The position numbers and the translations under genes are program-made. This document shows, one piece after another, positions 42,531-57,200 of a stretch of DNA of 64,000 nucleotides. Numbering within the stretch: position 1 is the stretch's first letter; each line of letters starts with the position of its first letter. The stretch spans positions 40,354,831 through 40,418,830 of the forward strand of contig NC_087069.1 of assembly GCF_963678635.1 (NCBI RefSeq), in the 5' to 3' direction. The notes beneath the pieces were generated by a model. That model ran no database searches. It was not told the DNA's origin and saw only the letters and a list, made by a program, of their open reading frames with translations. The stretch comes from Symsagittifera roscoffensis. Lineage: Eukaryota > Xenacoelomorpha > Acoela > Convolutidae.

Positions 42531-45500
42531 AATCGCTACGCCACCGGGTTCTTCTCAAGGCGGAGAGACCGAATGATGGAAAAATTTCAATCAATCAAAA
42601 TGATTAGACGCTCCTGTTCGCTAAATGACTTTTGCACAGAACCGAAATGAAGTCACTTTTAACAGAAAAAGCATTATAACAGTACAGCAGTTTTGCTGTA
42701 GAATTGGTACAGATATGGAATAAAAATTCCGATTAGTTTTTTTATTAATTATTTTCCAATGCGTCTCTGATCTCGCAATACTTGATATTCATGTATCTGC
42801 TTTTTTCTCATCGGTCAATATTAAGGTTAATGGCCTGGATTTATTCGCTTACTTTGAGATTTGTGGAAAGCTCTTGATATTTTAGTACTCAATTCTGATT
42901 GGCTAACGTTATTTCCAACATTCGGTAATATTCGGTCTTACCATAATCAGGGACGCCACCCGATCGTTTTTGGAAATTGCGGGCGAAATATCTTTTCTTT
43001 CGTAGCGTTGGCTGCGTAAAAAAAACAGCTCAGAATTTACTCGAAAATTATCTAGGCATGCGATTTGATTTGAAAACTACTATAACAGATGTAAACATAA
43101 ACAAGACTGCTCGTATATCAGGGCAAAGCCCTGAATTTTCCAACTGCCCCTTAATCCTTACCGAATAGTTTTTGGCAAAAAAAAATATTGAAAAACTATA
43201 AATTTAGGACAAAATCAATGATCAAGTGTAAAAATTTTGAGTCGTACGAAACTGATACGACCAATTAGCTAGCCTCAATTCAATTTGAAACGATTTTGTT
43301 ATGCGGTATAATTCGCCACGCATAAATAATTTGCGTTACGCTCTCAACATTATAATAAACACTACAAAAAACGCACAAAAATTAGTCCAGAGCAGGGCCA
43401 AATTGGCAATTTTCAAACTCCAGAACTTTGCAAAAAAGGATCGGAGGTAAAATATTGTTTTATATTTGATTTCAGGGAACCGATATCTTCAATAGGATTT
43501 TAAAATGTGTTATCAAAAACTATTATTTCGATCGCCGAAAATTGACTGAATAAAAAAACCACCCCAAGCATAAATATTTCCGTTTTCTTCGAAAGTCGAA
43601 ACAAAAATATCTCTTTGTACTTCACATTCGGTAGGGGGATTGCTTTTGAAACTTTTCAACTATCATGTTCGCCAAAAGCTACATCAGACAGCTAACAGGG
43701 CACTCTGAACATTCAGTAAATCGCCCTGATACGAGCCGTCTAGTTTGATTTTGCACCCAAATCATTGAAACTCTTGAGTAAAATTGTTTAGAAGATTAAT
43801 AACTCGATCATCAAAAATGGTGAATAAAAACACCCTGAGCTTTAAAGTTCCGTTATTTTCTTCAAAAATCGTAACGAAAAAGTTAAATTGAAAGATCACA
43901 GTTTATAGACAAGTCGATAGAATTTGTCCTTTTGGTATAATTAGCTCAAGAATAGACAAAAATATCAGGGTTGCCTTGAAAATATGACCGATCTCATCAA
44001 AGAGGGTGTGGCTGTTTATTCATGTTTCTATCGGTATGTGAAAAGACACTTTTCTTTGGATCATGTCAAATACAAATATTCAAAATCTATTTGATGCTAG
44101 TACTAGCAGTGCTGAAAACATCTCTGAATCTCTCCTTTAGATCTACCCTTCTGTGTGTCTCAACTGTAACTTCAAATAAAAGGTCGTCGCCTCAAATAAT
44201 AAACTATTATTTAGTCATGCACTTCAGTTATTCTAGCATCGGTTAAGTTAAGTGTGGCATTAAAATGCACGGTTGAGCCAATAATTTAGTCAAAAGATGA
44301 TTCACATTTACAGTATGTAGAGAAGAGCTTAATAAAATCTTCAAACACATTAACCTGAATAACGAGAAGAAAACAGTTTCTTAGTCAGCAAGTTGGAATA
44401 ATTTGCATAATAAATTATGAGAAAACGACCAAGATTTCCAGAACAAAGTAATGAGCAGCAATGTTTAAGAGCAGATAATTTTCAGCAAAAAAAACTTATT
44501 TTGTAGCTCCTTTTAATTCAGATTTATAGGTATATTGCGCACTTCAAAATTTGGAAGCATATGTGCTTTTCAATTGCACGCCAAATGGAGCCAAAGGCTG
44601 ACTTTTTAGAAAACTTTTTATTTGTCGACTTCCAAACTTCAGTTATGATTATCATTTTTTCCGATTATTTTGAAATTGACCTGAATTAGACCACCCTAAA
44701 TCTGCTCTTCAGCGCTCTGCGCTAAAAATCAACCTATTAAATTCACAATTCAATAATTTTAATAACTCATTTAAAAAACTAAAATTCGACATTACCCACA
44801 ACAGCACAAAACGAGGTGAATTTTTACAACTTGCGTCAAAAACCTAAGCAGACAAATGATTCAAAAGTAAGCATTTGGTTCAAATTATACTGAAATATTT
44901 GACCCGAGTAGTAACAATCCTCCTCGACGAAAATAACAATTCGGTAACGATAATTGTACTATTAGTCAAAAATAACAGCAGCTCGGCGAATAAGTTATAA
45001 CTGCTAAGTGGTGCAATAACTTATGTGACCAACTATTCTTCAGTCGTTATTGTGTTCGATTCCGCTCTTTGAAGATATACATGTAGGTTCCATTATGTAT
45101 AAAAATCTTTCAGCATACTGTTCAAAATATACTATCTTTTGGTAGGTAACTTTTCCAATTCTTACCTCAGTAAAGAGACTGATCTAAGCTTTCTGTCAGC
45201 AAGATTTCGAAAATACTGTGTAATAATTTTGTGATTATTCTAACAGCAGGAACTCATCTTGGAGCCTATTTTTTGAGTACTTATGCATTTCAAATTAAAA
45301 AGCAATTGATTTATTTTAAAATGCAAATTTACGTACTAATAAGCTTAAAATAAAATGAATTTTCACCACTTTTGTTTCCTAAAACTATCCAAACTTTGAC
45401 CATTATCGATAAACGGTATTGAATAAAGTATTAGGAGTTAAATAATTATACCAAATGGTACTCTTAAAATAGCTCAGTAATATCTGAGACGACCTCCTTC

Positions 45501-48032
45501 AGTTTGCCTTTAGGGTTTCTTTGTCATAAATCATGCTATGACTTCGTAAACAAGTCAACAAGCTGTCTAGGTGTGCGATCTGCCTTGTCTAGTTTTAAGC
45601 TGCTGTTCCAAATAGGACAAAGACAGATCTGCAGCTTAGTTCGGTCAACGCCCTAAGAAATAAGAACCAAATTTAACCACATTAAAAAAAACAATAAACT
45701 GTAATGATATTTTAACTACCAATAATGTGGTAAATTATTGCATATGTCTGATTTACTTTAAGATCTAAGATCCAAAAACTTGCGGAATTTTTGAAAGTTT
45801 TTAGAAGTTTTGAACTAATACAGAACGGTTCTAAACGGCTCCTACATTGGTTCTGTTCCTTGCGGAAAATGATATCCTGTGAAGGTACCTCCTACGGGTA
45901 ATTAAGTTATAACCAGTTTATAAACTGCTGAGAGCCGATTGTTACATTAATACAGCACTTACTCATTAATTGATTGCATCAAGTCATAAACTGCTCTTAT
46001 GAACTAAAAGTGATTAACTAGTTTAGGTTTATTATCGGCGGTTTTTAGCTCTTTGAAATTTGGTTTTGTTGGGTCGTTTTAGGTTTAATTTGGTTTTGGA
46101 AAGAAGGCCCTTTGCTATTTCTCCATTCAAATGTTTGCAGTTAAATAACTTTTAGGACTATAAATTCGATAGCAAGATAAAGATCTAGTGCAATTCTTTT
46201 TGCGACCAAATTGTATTATGAAGCCTCTTTTGAGAAAAATTAAAACTAACATCAGGCGTAGAAAAAGCAAAGAACTAAATGATTGGATCTACTAAAAAAT
46301 GCAATTTTTTTTCCCAGGCAAGGCGCAATTATTCATGATCTCGATATCAAACAGCAATAAAATCAGTCAGTTTTGGACAGTTTAAAGGGCATTGATTGGC
46401 TGAGAATTTCGTGCATTCAATTCTTCATTACTTAAGAACAGCCCCCTTTTTGCAACAAAAAATTGTCGGGATTCTCATTAGTAGGCGTCTTGTAAGAAAA
46501 TATAGACTGCCATCAGTAAAACATTCTCTCTAATCATATTCAGTTGTTTTTTTTTTTACAAAAACAGCCGCTGCTATCCTTACCGTTCATAATATCCAAC
46601 CAGAACTCAAATCTCTTGCTAAGATATTTTGAGTCACAGCCTCCCTCCCCCCTTTGTCATAGAAAGGTTGCCTTGGGCGGAATTTAAGCTGAATGCAACC
46701 CCAATTTGTAGATCCAAACATTAATTATCAAAATCTTCGATTCTTATGGCAACAAAAAAAGAGATTTTTAGAGACCGCAGTCTTAGCAGCAGTTGGTTTC
46801 TTATTTCCTTTCTATTAACCTTTGTGAGTTTTGTGTATAGCAGTGAAACCTGGCCATCAAAATGGCATGTTACACAATAGCTAAATATACACAATATTAG
46901 TTTGCAAGTTTGTTCCGTCGAAGTAACTACAGAACGTGAGCACCTGAGATTGTTAAGTATAGTATGGAATTCTATAACTAGAATTGGGATCTATCTAACA
47001 ATTTAACAAGAAAAACATACCCCCTCCCCCTCTTCGTGCCACGAGACTAAAAAGCCATTTAACTATGGCTTCAAATCTTTATCTCAACTTCGAAAAAATT
47101 ACAATTATTGAAGTTACCTGCTTAAAGCGGAGAGACGAGCGGAAGAGAGGACGTATATAATTAACGGCCAAATAGCTCCCAATTCGCAAAGGTACTGCAG
47201 TGATTGTATTTAAGGGTAGTTATCTGTTGCATCTGAAAGTTCTTCATTTACCACTTATGTGTGAGATTATATCTAGCAGCAGAAGAAAAAGTAACGAGAG
47301 GCGAACAAAGCACAAATTGAAACACTTGCAGCTATTTGGATGGCGAAGCGGGGGGTTAAATAAAGTTAACATACCAAATATTAAGTTATTGATATGTTTT
47401 GGTTTTTACCATTCTGAAAGTTTTTGCCTGGAATACTTCATTTTGTAACTATTGTCTCTTTAAATGATCGTTTTCTGTCTCGCCTTTTGTTTTTTTTCTT
47501 CAAACTCATAGCAGCCTATGCACTCAGTGCACCTTAAGTATTCTGTGATTGTGTGGTGACATTTTTATTTATGTGGTCCATTATTTACAGCACTTGTATG
47601 AACACCTTAGCACACACCTACATATCTTTAAATTACTTAATTTTAGAAAAATTTGTAGCTTTTTTTTTTCAAAATTATCAACTTAATTTGTGCATTTAGT
47701 AGAAATCCTGAATAACATTTTGGATCTCTGTGACTTTGAAACATCTACACACTTTTGTAAATTGAACTAATCTGAAAAATCCAGCTCGATAATTCCGAAC
47801 AATATTTCGAAATAAATTTGTGCTCTCAGAAGTTAAAATCCTTTGAAACACAGTTAAAATTCCTTGGGTAACTTATTCTTCATTATGATAGTCTTTAGTA
47901 GAGCCAAAATGTCATCACGAGCGCTGATGTCTAGAACATTAATATATTGCTGGTTTTTATAGACATCATTATTAAAACAGCGCAACAAAATTTAAGACAT
48001 CTATTCATAGCATCTCCAACATGTGCACGTGA

Positions 48033-48226
48033 TCAGAATCCGAAGTAATGGAAGAAGAATGGCTTCGTAGTCTCACACAGACTCGCATTCTTGTACAGGT
48101 TATCATATATTGCGTAATAGTGCGTGAGGGCGCCTGTGATGACGAATAGATGCCAAACTGCGTGTGCGAAGGGAAGGATGCCGTCTAGCTTGTAGAAGAT
48201 CACTCCGAATATGTACATGGCGCCGC
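48033..48226 (-). CDS. MMD-like exon 4 (TM6-TM7, H-x3-H, stop)
   Basis: Acceptor CCTAG|GCGG completes a Gly codon. It encodes [20 protein letters not shown], then HAVWHLF and [11 protein letters not shown], ending with a Phe/His-rich tail and TGA at 48033. A candidate AATAAA on the minus strand lies about 465 bp downstream (47564-47569); in such AT-rich DNA this is weak. Confidence 0.94.
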
Positions 48227-51200
48227 CTAGGAATAAAGGAAAATTCAACATAAATTTCAAGCTGAAAGTTAAAAACTCACATTTTTAGGACACCAAAAAT
48301 GAAGCTTATATTTATTTTTAAAATTTATTAGAACACAAAACCCTTCTTGATCAAACCAGTACCTCTGCAAGAAGGGTGCCAAATTGAGTAGCCTTGCCTC
48401 AGACAAAACAAAATGATTTGATCGATTGCCTTTGTTCAAAATAACATCCACTTTTGTTCAAAATAAGCACCTTTCTGAGTAGATTTTGTTTCTGTTTTTA
48501 GACTTGTTGAGCCTACTTTAATTTCTCAGTCGTCCTGATTTCATTCAAAAAAAATCATTACAAAAACAATTTTCCTTTTATAAAGAAAACCTTCCTCTCC
48601 TTCGCAAGAAAAACTCAAAGTCCGCCCAATTGTAGCCCCAAAAAATTGAAACGTCAAAAGAGCACTCAATTTTCAGTTGTATTTACCTCTTCTAAAAACT
48701 AGGAAAGGCTTCAAAAGTATATTAGAAACAAGGATAGCCGGTTATTGTGAGAGTAACACAGAATGTTCCGACTATAGTCTTAAAAAATTATAGTTTTTTT
48801 TCAAATTAGTGTTGTTTTTTCGGCTTGGTGTGATAAAAATGACCTGAACAAAAAAACTAGAGCTTAGGCATATTCAACAGTCAGAGAAAAATTCGCAACT
48901 TGGAACAAAAGACAAAAGCATTTTTTTTTGCAGTTTTCTAAATTTTTGATAGAAAAATTGCGCTAAATTACTCAAAAAACTAATTTCACTTGAGTAAAAA
49001 TAACTTTTCATGGCTTAAATTGAGCTATTGTAAGCTTTTAAGTCATTAAAATAAGCGATTGCAAGCCTGCTCGCTCGCTTCATTCGTCGACTTAAGACGA
49101 AAAATCAAAAACTTCAACCTGTTTTTCTCGCTACTGCGAAAACTTTTTAAAAATTTCTAAATGTCGCTCGAATCACGACTGAAAAGGCTTTAATATGATA
49201 GATCAGTCAACTCTCTATGATTATTTGTGGTAGCTGTTTTTGCATGAAAAAAAAACAACTAAAAGACACCCGAATACAAATTTCCTCCCATTTTTCAAAT
49301 GGTCAGAAAAAAAAACATTTTGATTCATACGAGGAACGATACGTTTTAGCCATTTGTCTGCCTGCTCTACATTATCCGCCTACAAATAACAAGTTCGTAA
49401 TGATATCTCAAGCTATCTAGCAAGCAAACGTCATCAGACCCTCAACATGAGTTTTGATTGGCAATGTTATTACCAAAAGCGAGTTCGTGCCAGCCGTTGA
49501 AGCAGATACTCTCCACGATGACAGCCGAGGGTCCCAGTCCCACTGCGACATAGAGCATCACCTCCGCATTCTGGTACTCGTCATGATAGAACACTTGGAT
49601 GAACAGACCAATGACCACCACTGCCCAGATCAGCCAGAGAACCAACTCTAAAACACAGCCAACAGATGGTTGGGAAATTGTAAAAGAACAATGAAACCGA
49701 AAATTATATTTCTTGCGCTTTTGCGAACATTTTTTCTGCAATTTTTACTCAAAGAGCTAGCGAGCGTGGTGTCATTTTAGAAGGTTCACTTTAAATTCAA
49801 AAAAGCTTGTGAGTTTCAGCCATAAACAATTCTTGAAATTCAAAAAGTTTTTTAAGGATTCAGAGGTTTTCAAGAATTGTTGAGTTACATACAAAATTTG
49901 CCAAATAAGCATTTTTAATTGGAGGTTGAATTTGAAAAAAAGAACTTCCCAAAAATGACACTACGCTCGCTAGCTCGTTGTGTAAAAACTGCAGGAAAAA
50001 CAAATTATCACAACTAGCGCAAGATAATGGCACAAAATGATTCCACCCCTGCCGAGCCAAAGGGTCCCCTCTTTGTACTATTTTGAGATATCCAAAATAG
50101 TCTTTGTACTATTTTGAGATATCCATTTTTGGCATCGGGTCCTAAAAAGTTTCTAAAGGCGCCGATATATACTAACTTTAAGGGCGGAGCGAGCGCCAAA
50201 AAAACTAGCCATTTTTTTGACAAATTTATCCGAAGAATGTCTAAAAACGCCTTTTTCGGCCTGATTTTTTTTAATTTTGCCTGCGGCGCAGAAATTTTGA
50301 CCAAAACAGTGTCTCTGTAAAGCTTTGGGAGAGCTCGGATAATCAATTTGATCGACCTAAATTTTCGATTTTTTTTGAAACCCCCCTCGAGAAAATCCTA
50401 GATCCGCCCCTGGTTCTATTCCTCTTTATCCCACCTTTCAAATTTTCTCTTTTTCTAGCTGTTTTATATATGATTTTAGCTGCTAACTGTGTGATGTTAC
50501 GATGTCAGGTATGAAGATCAAATCTGTTCACAATTGGTAGTTTGTTCACCATGCCAAAATTCATAGCATTATGGAAACGTTACGGTAGTTTTAAAATTAA
50601 AAAATGGAGGAAAGGAGTTGAAAAGAGCCTTGGATGTGTTGTATTAAACTATCTGCTTTTGAATTAGCAGGGGAAAATAGTTTTTTTTAAACCGAGAAAA
50701 TGAAAACAAATCAATTACATTAAGTGAAACCCCAAAAAAGAATGATGGATGTGAAAATAGAAGTAAAGGTATTCCTCTTTACATCTCCACAGGAAAATCG
50801 ATATAGTAAGTTCCGCTTATCTTTCAAAACAAAACAATTAGATTAAAACCTCTCCATTAAAATGTATACTTTGAAGTTCATCGAGTAAAAAATCATTTAA
50901 GACAAATGAGATTATTAATTGCAGAAAATTCCTAAAAATTGTTTCGAACTTGTTTTGAACAACTCGTTGTCAACTAGAACAAATAAACATAGCCAACTGA
51001 CAGTTGGAAAAGAGTAAATGAACGCAAGGAAACTGAAAAAACTCACTTGTTTTTTCAAGACCCTTCACCTCTCGAATTTCTAAGGAAAAAATAAAGGCCT
51101 TAAAGCTCTTCGAATTTGAAGAACAATTTATGCTGAACACTTTTTTGTTAAAATGGCCCCAATTTGAGAAAACTGGATCAAAAGGTAAAACTTCTACTTC

Positions 51201-54200
51201 GCTGAGAAATCTGATAATTTTCGAAACTAGAAATCAATCAAATTTTTCGTGACCTTTACATTTTTGCTCTTCGGTAGCGAAGTTCGCCTTCCTTTTAACG
51301 ATGAAAATGAACTGAACTTGAAAAGAAATCACGAGTCAAACCGCGAAAAATGAAATTGAGCGTCAACAAGACTTTTCCTGAAAAAACAACAAAAAAATCA
51401 CCAGGACCTATATAAGAAAACTCTGTTCATGACTCATAAATAAAAAAATACCCTTTCACCGTTTCCGCCGTAGCGTACCTCTTTATAACAGCATAACATG
51501 TTCATTACGAATGATGGTGATATTATAGCATAGGTCGCACCTTGCAAAACACTAGTGGTTCAAAAGCAGCTATAGCTGCTTTTCAACAACGAAGCAACAT
51601 ATGCCATCACAAGGCAGGTAAAGAGGGAACTTAATAAGCTCAGTCACTGCTGTCCAGAACTCATAAGTTGGGATTACATAATTTTTACAGAGGCGACGCT
51701 TTATTTTGCAATTACAAGCGAGAAAACGGCAAAAAATTTCTCTAAAGATTTCAATCATAACCAACAGAGAGCTAATACTGAAGACTGATACTTTTTTCAG
51801 TGTTATAAAATTAAGTCGCGTATGAAAAAAAATCTTCTTTTCGAAGTATTTATCTTCATATCTGTGGCTTGAAAGAAATATATTTTATCAAGTTATTTGG
51901 AAAAATCTTGGATCATAGATGATTTTTTTATTCACACAAAACAATAAAGTCCATTTTTGACACTTTAAGTCCTTCACGTTTTTCGTGACCATTATTGGAG
52001 TTTGCCTTCCTTTTGAACAAATTTTAAAACTTTTCTAAGAAAAATTATCGCGACTGACTCATATAAGTGAAAATCATTTCGTTCTGTTACACTAAAACAC
52101 AACAACACTCAATAGTTGAAATATTAAAAGGGTAGCACGGAAGGGGGATTCAAGATTCCACTGCGTTCTTGCAAATGATTAGGTGAGCGATTAAAAAATT
52201 GTCATTTTTTATAAGTTCAGAACGTTTATCCATAAGGTAAGAAACCATCACACGAATGGTTCAGCTCTAAATAGAACTGCTGTTTTCTCCTGATTCAGAC
52301 GTAAAAACTATTTTTGTGGTTAATTTTTTGAGTCCTTCTGAGTCAACACTGGACCTTTCGATGAAATGGAGAAGGTCGCTGTCTCTCAATCAAAAGGTCG
52401 GAGACTTGACGCCATTTTTGATCCATGCTCGCTGCTTGAAGAGAAGACATTTGCCTCCCCGTCAAAACTTTGTTGCATTATGACTGCGAAACGTCTAAAA
52501 TGTTTAAGCAAAGGTGAAGAGGAGCTTAAATATTTTTGAGAAAACCAAAAACTCAAATATGTACTTAACTTCAAGACAAGTGAAACAGCACTTCGCGAAA
52601 ACAAGTGAGAAAACGGAAAGTTAAAGGAAACAATGCTAGGAAATGCCTCCGAAAATAAAAAATTTTGTGCCGGAATCACACCACCGACCCGGAGATTAGG
52701 TTTCTCAAATGCTCGCATCTGCCCCACGATCGCTTAAGAAATTTCAAACACTAGCTACCAATAACACAGCTACAGTAGCTGTTAAATTGTCAATACTATG
52801 CAGCATAAGGGGCATCAAAAAGTATTTGACCATTTTATGGCAACAAAACTGTTCTGAAGAAAGCCGTTACAAATTAACTCAAGTTTCATGAAGCCAAAAA
52901 CAACTAATTATTCTGCACAACGTTATAGTCAAAACCCGTCACAACACAAACATAATTTTTCACAAAGTCCAGCATGAGCCCTAGAAAACCTATACCCGAA
53001 AACACCAGGGTTCTCAATGAAAACCACCAAAGTTGTAGGAGCGTCAAATTGTAAGAGTATCAAATCTAGAAGATTCATTTAATTGAAAAAAACGTACACT
53101 TCGCAAACCCAATTCGTTTCACGTGCAGTTGGAAAAAAGTAATGAACACAAGGAATCAGACAGAAAAAATTTCAAGTTGCGAATTTTAAAGCATAAATAT
53201 ATGACCTTAAAGCTTATTGTATTTTACGAACAAATTTAAATGCTTGCCGACTATTGCAAATCCTTAATATTGAGTGTTTGAAACTAAAGACAATACCGAA
53301 CTTACCCAAACTGATAATCGATGAGACGAAACTGAAATCTTTTAATTTTATCAAGATCACACATGCATGCGAATTTTAAGGATACACTCGGAGGCGAAGC
53401 ACAAAAATTGATATAGAAACTGTGATACAACAACGGACAGCACAAGGCTATAACATATTTCTTATATTACAAAAACTTCAAATCCAATAAAGGCACAATC
53501 CAGCATTCTCCAACACTAATAATTCATAAAAGCGCCTTTAAAAAACTCAAATCAGTCGAAACATTGATTGATAAAACAGAAGAAAAATCAAGGTTTTTCG
53601 AATTACTGCAATCAGAGATAGTCATGATCTAAAAAAATTAACTTAAGGCTCTATCTTTACTTTCTTTTGACTTAAAAGGGCAAGTATCAGAAAAAAAAAC
53701 TATAACAAAACTTCTCGAAACCAAATAAGCTGCATCGTAAAAATTTCTTACTTCAACAATAGAAGTCCGTGAAACGATCGTAAGTTATTTTTTATAGAAT
53801 GGGAAAATTTTCTATTCGAAAAAAAAAAACAGAATGGGTAATCTCGAAATACAAACTTTACACGAAAAAAACAAGATAGATGATGCCGTAATACAACCTA
53901 AGCCTTCCTAGTGAAAAAAAGTTGAGTTATTGCCAGCGCAAAATTCTTAATAAATTTTTTTGTTTAGCTGTACTTAAGTAGACAATACTTGAGCAAAGAC
54001 TACTGCTGGGCCGAAAACAAAATGTTATAAAAAATAGAAATCCATGTTTAATGCATAACGCACAAACATAAACTTTAGCGAAATTACACAAAACTAAGTA
54101 GATCGTAAAGTTGAAAAGACAGAGGCAAAGCTTCGCTCCGCAAACACTAGCGGGAACACGACAAAAATTTAAGATGTTGAAAAAAACTACGTGAACCAAA

Positions 54201-57200
54201 TTTTTCGTAAGTCTCGATAAAAAATACAGGCCCAGCTGAAGCTGGAGGTACGTGTTTAATATTGATTAGTTTGCTATACTGATGCGGCACGAAAAGTGTG
54301 CTTTCAAAAATTGGACTTTGCCAAAACATTAGTTGTTTCTCAACTAAAATAAGTGAAAGGAGTAAGAAGTTTTGAGATAATCAATTTTACCAAGGAAATA
54401 ACATTTCTCTCACAAAAAATTAAGGAATCGCTGCTTCTGCAGGAACAACTATAACCCGTTCCTCGCTGCTTCTGCAGGAACAACTATCGAAAACGGTCAA
54501 AAATTTGACTTTTCAGAGGGCGATAACTTCTTGTGTAAAACGTTTGTTAGTGTCCACTAATCCCACTACCTGTTATCTCATTGAACTCACAAAATCAGAT
54601 TTGAGAGGTTAGTTCTCGAGAAAAGTCGACAAGATCCACAAAACGTCAAAAACCAAAAATTTGAATACTCCGAGGGACATAACTTTATGTGCAAAAAAAC
54701 GGTCGGAGTCACTTATGCAGGAGGGTTTTTCAAAACAGTTCTATCCATTGAAACCAAAAACTTATATTAGAGAGGGGTAGTTTTCGAGAAAACACAAAAC
54801 AAATCATAAGTATGGGTCAAATATTCTAACGTTTTCGAAGGCTATAGACAGAGGGGTCAAGTAAAAAAAAAGACTCTAGGGGAGTATGCAGGCACGAAGA
54901 ATAAACAAAAAAAGCGGTCTTTCAATTGATACTATTTTTTGAAGATCAGGAAAAGTTTCTGAGAAAAACCAAATATTTTGCAAAATGGGAAAAAATATTC
55001 CAACATAGCCAATCAAAGATTGGAAATGAGTTATGAACGCAAGTAAACATTAAAAAAACACTGACTCTGTTCAAAAAAATCTCAACTTTCGAATTTCAAA
55101 GAAAAAAAAAACAGATGCCCTTTAAGCTCTTTGAATTTCTAGAACGATTTATGATTAGCAATTTTTGGATAAAATTAACCCAATTTGAGATTTGAGAAAA
55201 CGGGATCAAAAGGTTAAACTTTTGCTGACGAATAATTTTTTGCTGACAAATCTGATAATTAATTTCCACTTTGGAAACTAGAAATCAATCACGTTTTTTC
55301 GCGCCATTTCCACGTTCGTATTTGGAGAGTGCTATTCACGTCACTTTCAGCAGATGAATTTCAATTGAGCTCAAAAAACGCATATATGAACAAGTGCATC
55401 AATATTTTTCGAGTGCATATATGAACAAGTGCATTCAATGAAATTATGAACAAGTGCGAAAAAAATGAAATTTCAACAAAAAGATTGACAAACATACAAC
55501 CAATTAGAAAAGTGCGGAGGGGAGTTTTAAAATTGTGTTGATCTTGAAATTTCCGCGAAAATTAGGTCATTAAGCCGATGAAAAAATAGGCCGAAATAAC
55601 TTTGGCCGAGGAATTTTTTTAGCGTAACAAAAAAACAAAGAAGGAAATATGAAGTCAAGGTAAGTGAAATTACAAAATGTAGGCTTAAATCAACAATAAA
55701 AACACCTATTAAAAAATGCGCGTAGGAAAAAAATTCCAAGATGTGACAACTAAGCCGACAACAGATAAGCAAACAAATAATTGGCCGACAATTTTTTTTG
55801 AAACAGAATATTTCCCGTTTGAAAAAAAGGTCCTGGTCAGACTCGAACCAAGGACCTTTGTAGTCTCAGGCATACTCGTAACTCCAGGTTAAGTTGGTCA
55901 GGAACGCTATGAAATTTGAATACATTATGATTCAAGGTAGAGATCAGCCCAGATGTGACCTGTGGACAAAGTTGTTTTCGGGGAAAAAAAGTTTCGAACC
56001 TGCGACCTAGAGATTAAGAGTCTCACACACTAACCACTCAGCCACAGAAGCTTAATTGGTATCAAACGCTAGCCACAAATAAAGCAGAGAACAAATTCTA
56101 TGCAATTTTCAATGCTACAGTGAAATTTCCAAATAAGTGAACACTTAACGAACACTTTAATTTGCGAGTTAGGTTAGACAAAAAAGAAGGTTCGTAATAA
56201 TACACGAATCTGATCGCTAGTGTAAATACAAGAAAAATTAAAAATGAATCTCAATTATAGTAAACATTGTCTGAATTTTCAGGGTTTAGGAAATGGATAA
56301 CAAGGGTTTAGAAAGTGCGCCAATAAGGAAGCAGTCAATTGATAGTTTGATAATGAAACTCTTTCGAGAGTCAAATACGCAAAAAAAACGGTTCCTGGCC
56401 TGAACCCAACATAATCCTGGCCAGTTACCTTTTTGTTATATGCAAGAACTGTACGAAGATAGAGGTGTAGGAGATTACGACCCCCGCCATGAACATACAA
56501 TTAACACAGAGGCGAAGCTTGACTTGGCAACCCTTGTGATACAATGAAAGCATACCATTGCACGCTAGGCAACAAAAAGTGAGATAGAATTCACTTCAAA
56601 TTGAGTACTAACTTGGATCTAAATCACCGTATCTCCTCAGAAGCAGCCAAGGCGTGTAAGATGCAGCGATGAAGATGAATATTGCTACTCTGTCTCCGAC
56701 ATGTGCCAGTTTGCCAAATATTGTTGAACTGTGACCACAGAGAGACATTAAGTGATGAATTGTAGAGAAAGTCAGAAGTTGAACAAGGGCTCCTAAAATT
56801 GTTTAGCTAGTACACCATTTAGCTCTTCAACCTATTCAAAAATCGGCTGATTGGGGAAAAAATCAACTAAACCTAGAAACTTCTTACTTTTTCGTCTGAA
56901 ACACAGCATCAATCCTAAATATTTTTCCATTCAAGTACAAAAACAAATTTAAAGGAGTCCTTCCTCGTACGACGGTCCGGTACAGGTTAGAAAGGGACTT
57001 CCCAACGCTATATAAATGCATAAGCTAAAAGAAGATTTTATAGCTTATAGAAACTTGCCAATTAAAATCTAACCCCCTCAATTATTGAACTAAACGAATT
57101 GTCTATGCTATTTGTCTATGCAACAAATATAAGTTCGCAAGGCAAAACCGCAAAAGAAAGTTGGCATGATATAAATGTTCAAGTGTTCTTTGGGATTCAA

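Larger units (their letters stand above)
39673..48032. other. Intergenic region between CCM2 and MMD-like gene
   Basis: No gene found on either strand. It should contain the CCM2 promoter (right of 39672) and the MMD-like 3' UTR (left of 48033). Two TIR elements (41963-42232, 42387-42530) and a 32-bp tandem duplication (41172) are the only structured features. 42600-47500 shows nothing recognisable. Confidence 0.6.
49648..56612. other. MMD-like intron 2 contents (7 kb)
   Basis: Split dispersed repeat E with nested MITE (50757-51605), SINE pieces (52225-52745), tail repeats, degenerate tandem repeats (54429-54860), MITE copy (55009) and two tRNA-like heads (55830, 55985). No exon evident. Confidence 0.65.

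Noticed and set aside
50014-50346. 110-codon minus-strand open frame and its plus-strand partner
   Set aside because: It lies in a GC-richer stretch with an internal 25-bp duplication, open on both strands; more likely a repeat fragment.
55985-56055. Functional tRNA-Lys gene
   Set aside because: Internal boxes and anticodon arm are kept, but the acceptor stem does not pair and related copies share flanking repeat sequence, which indicates a SINE.
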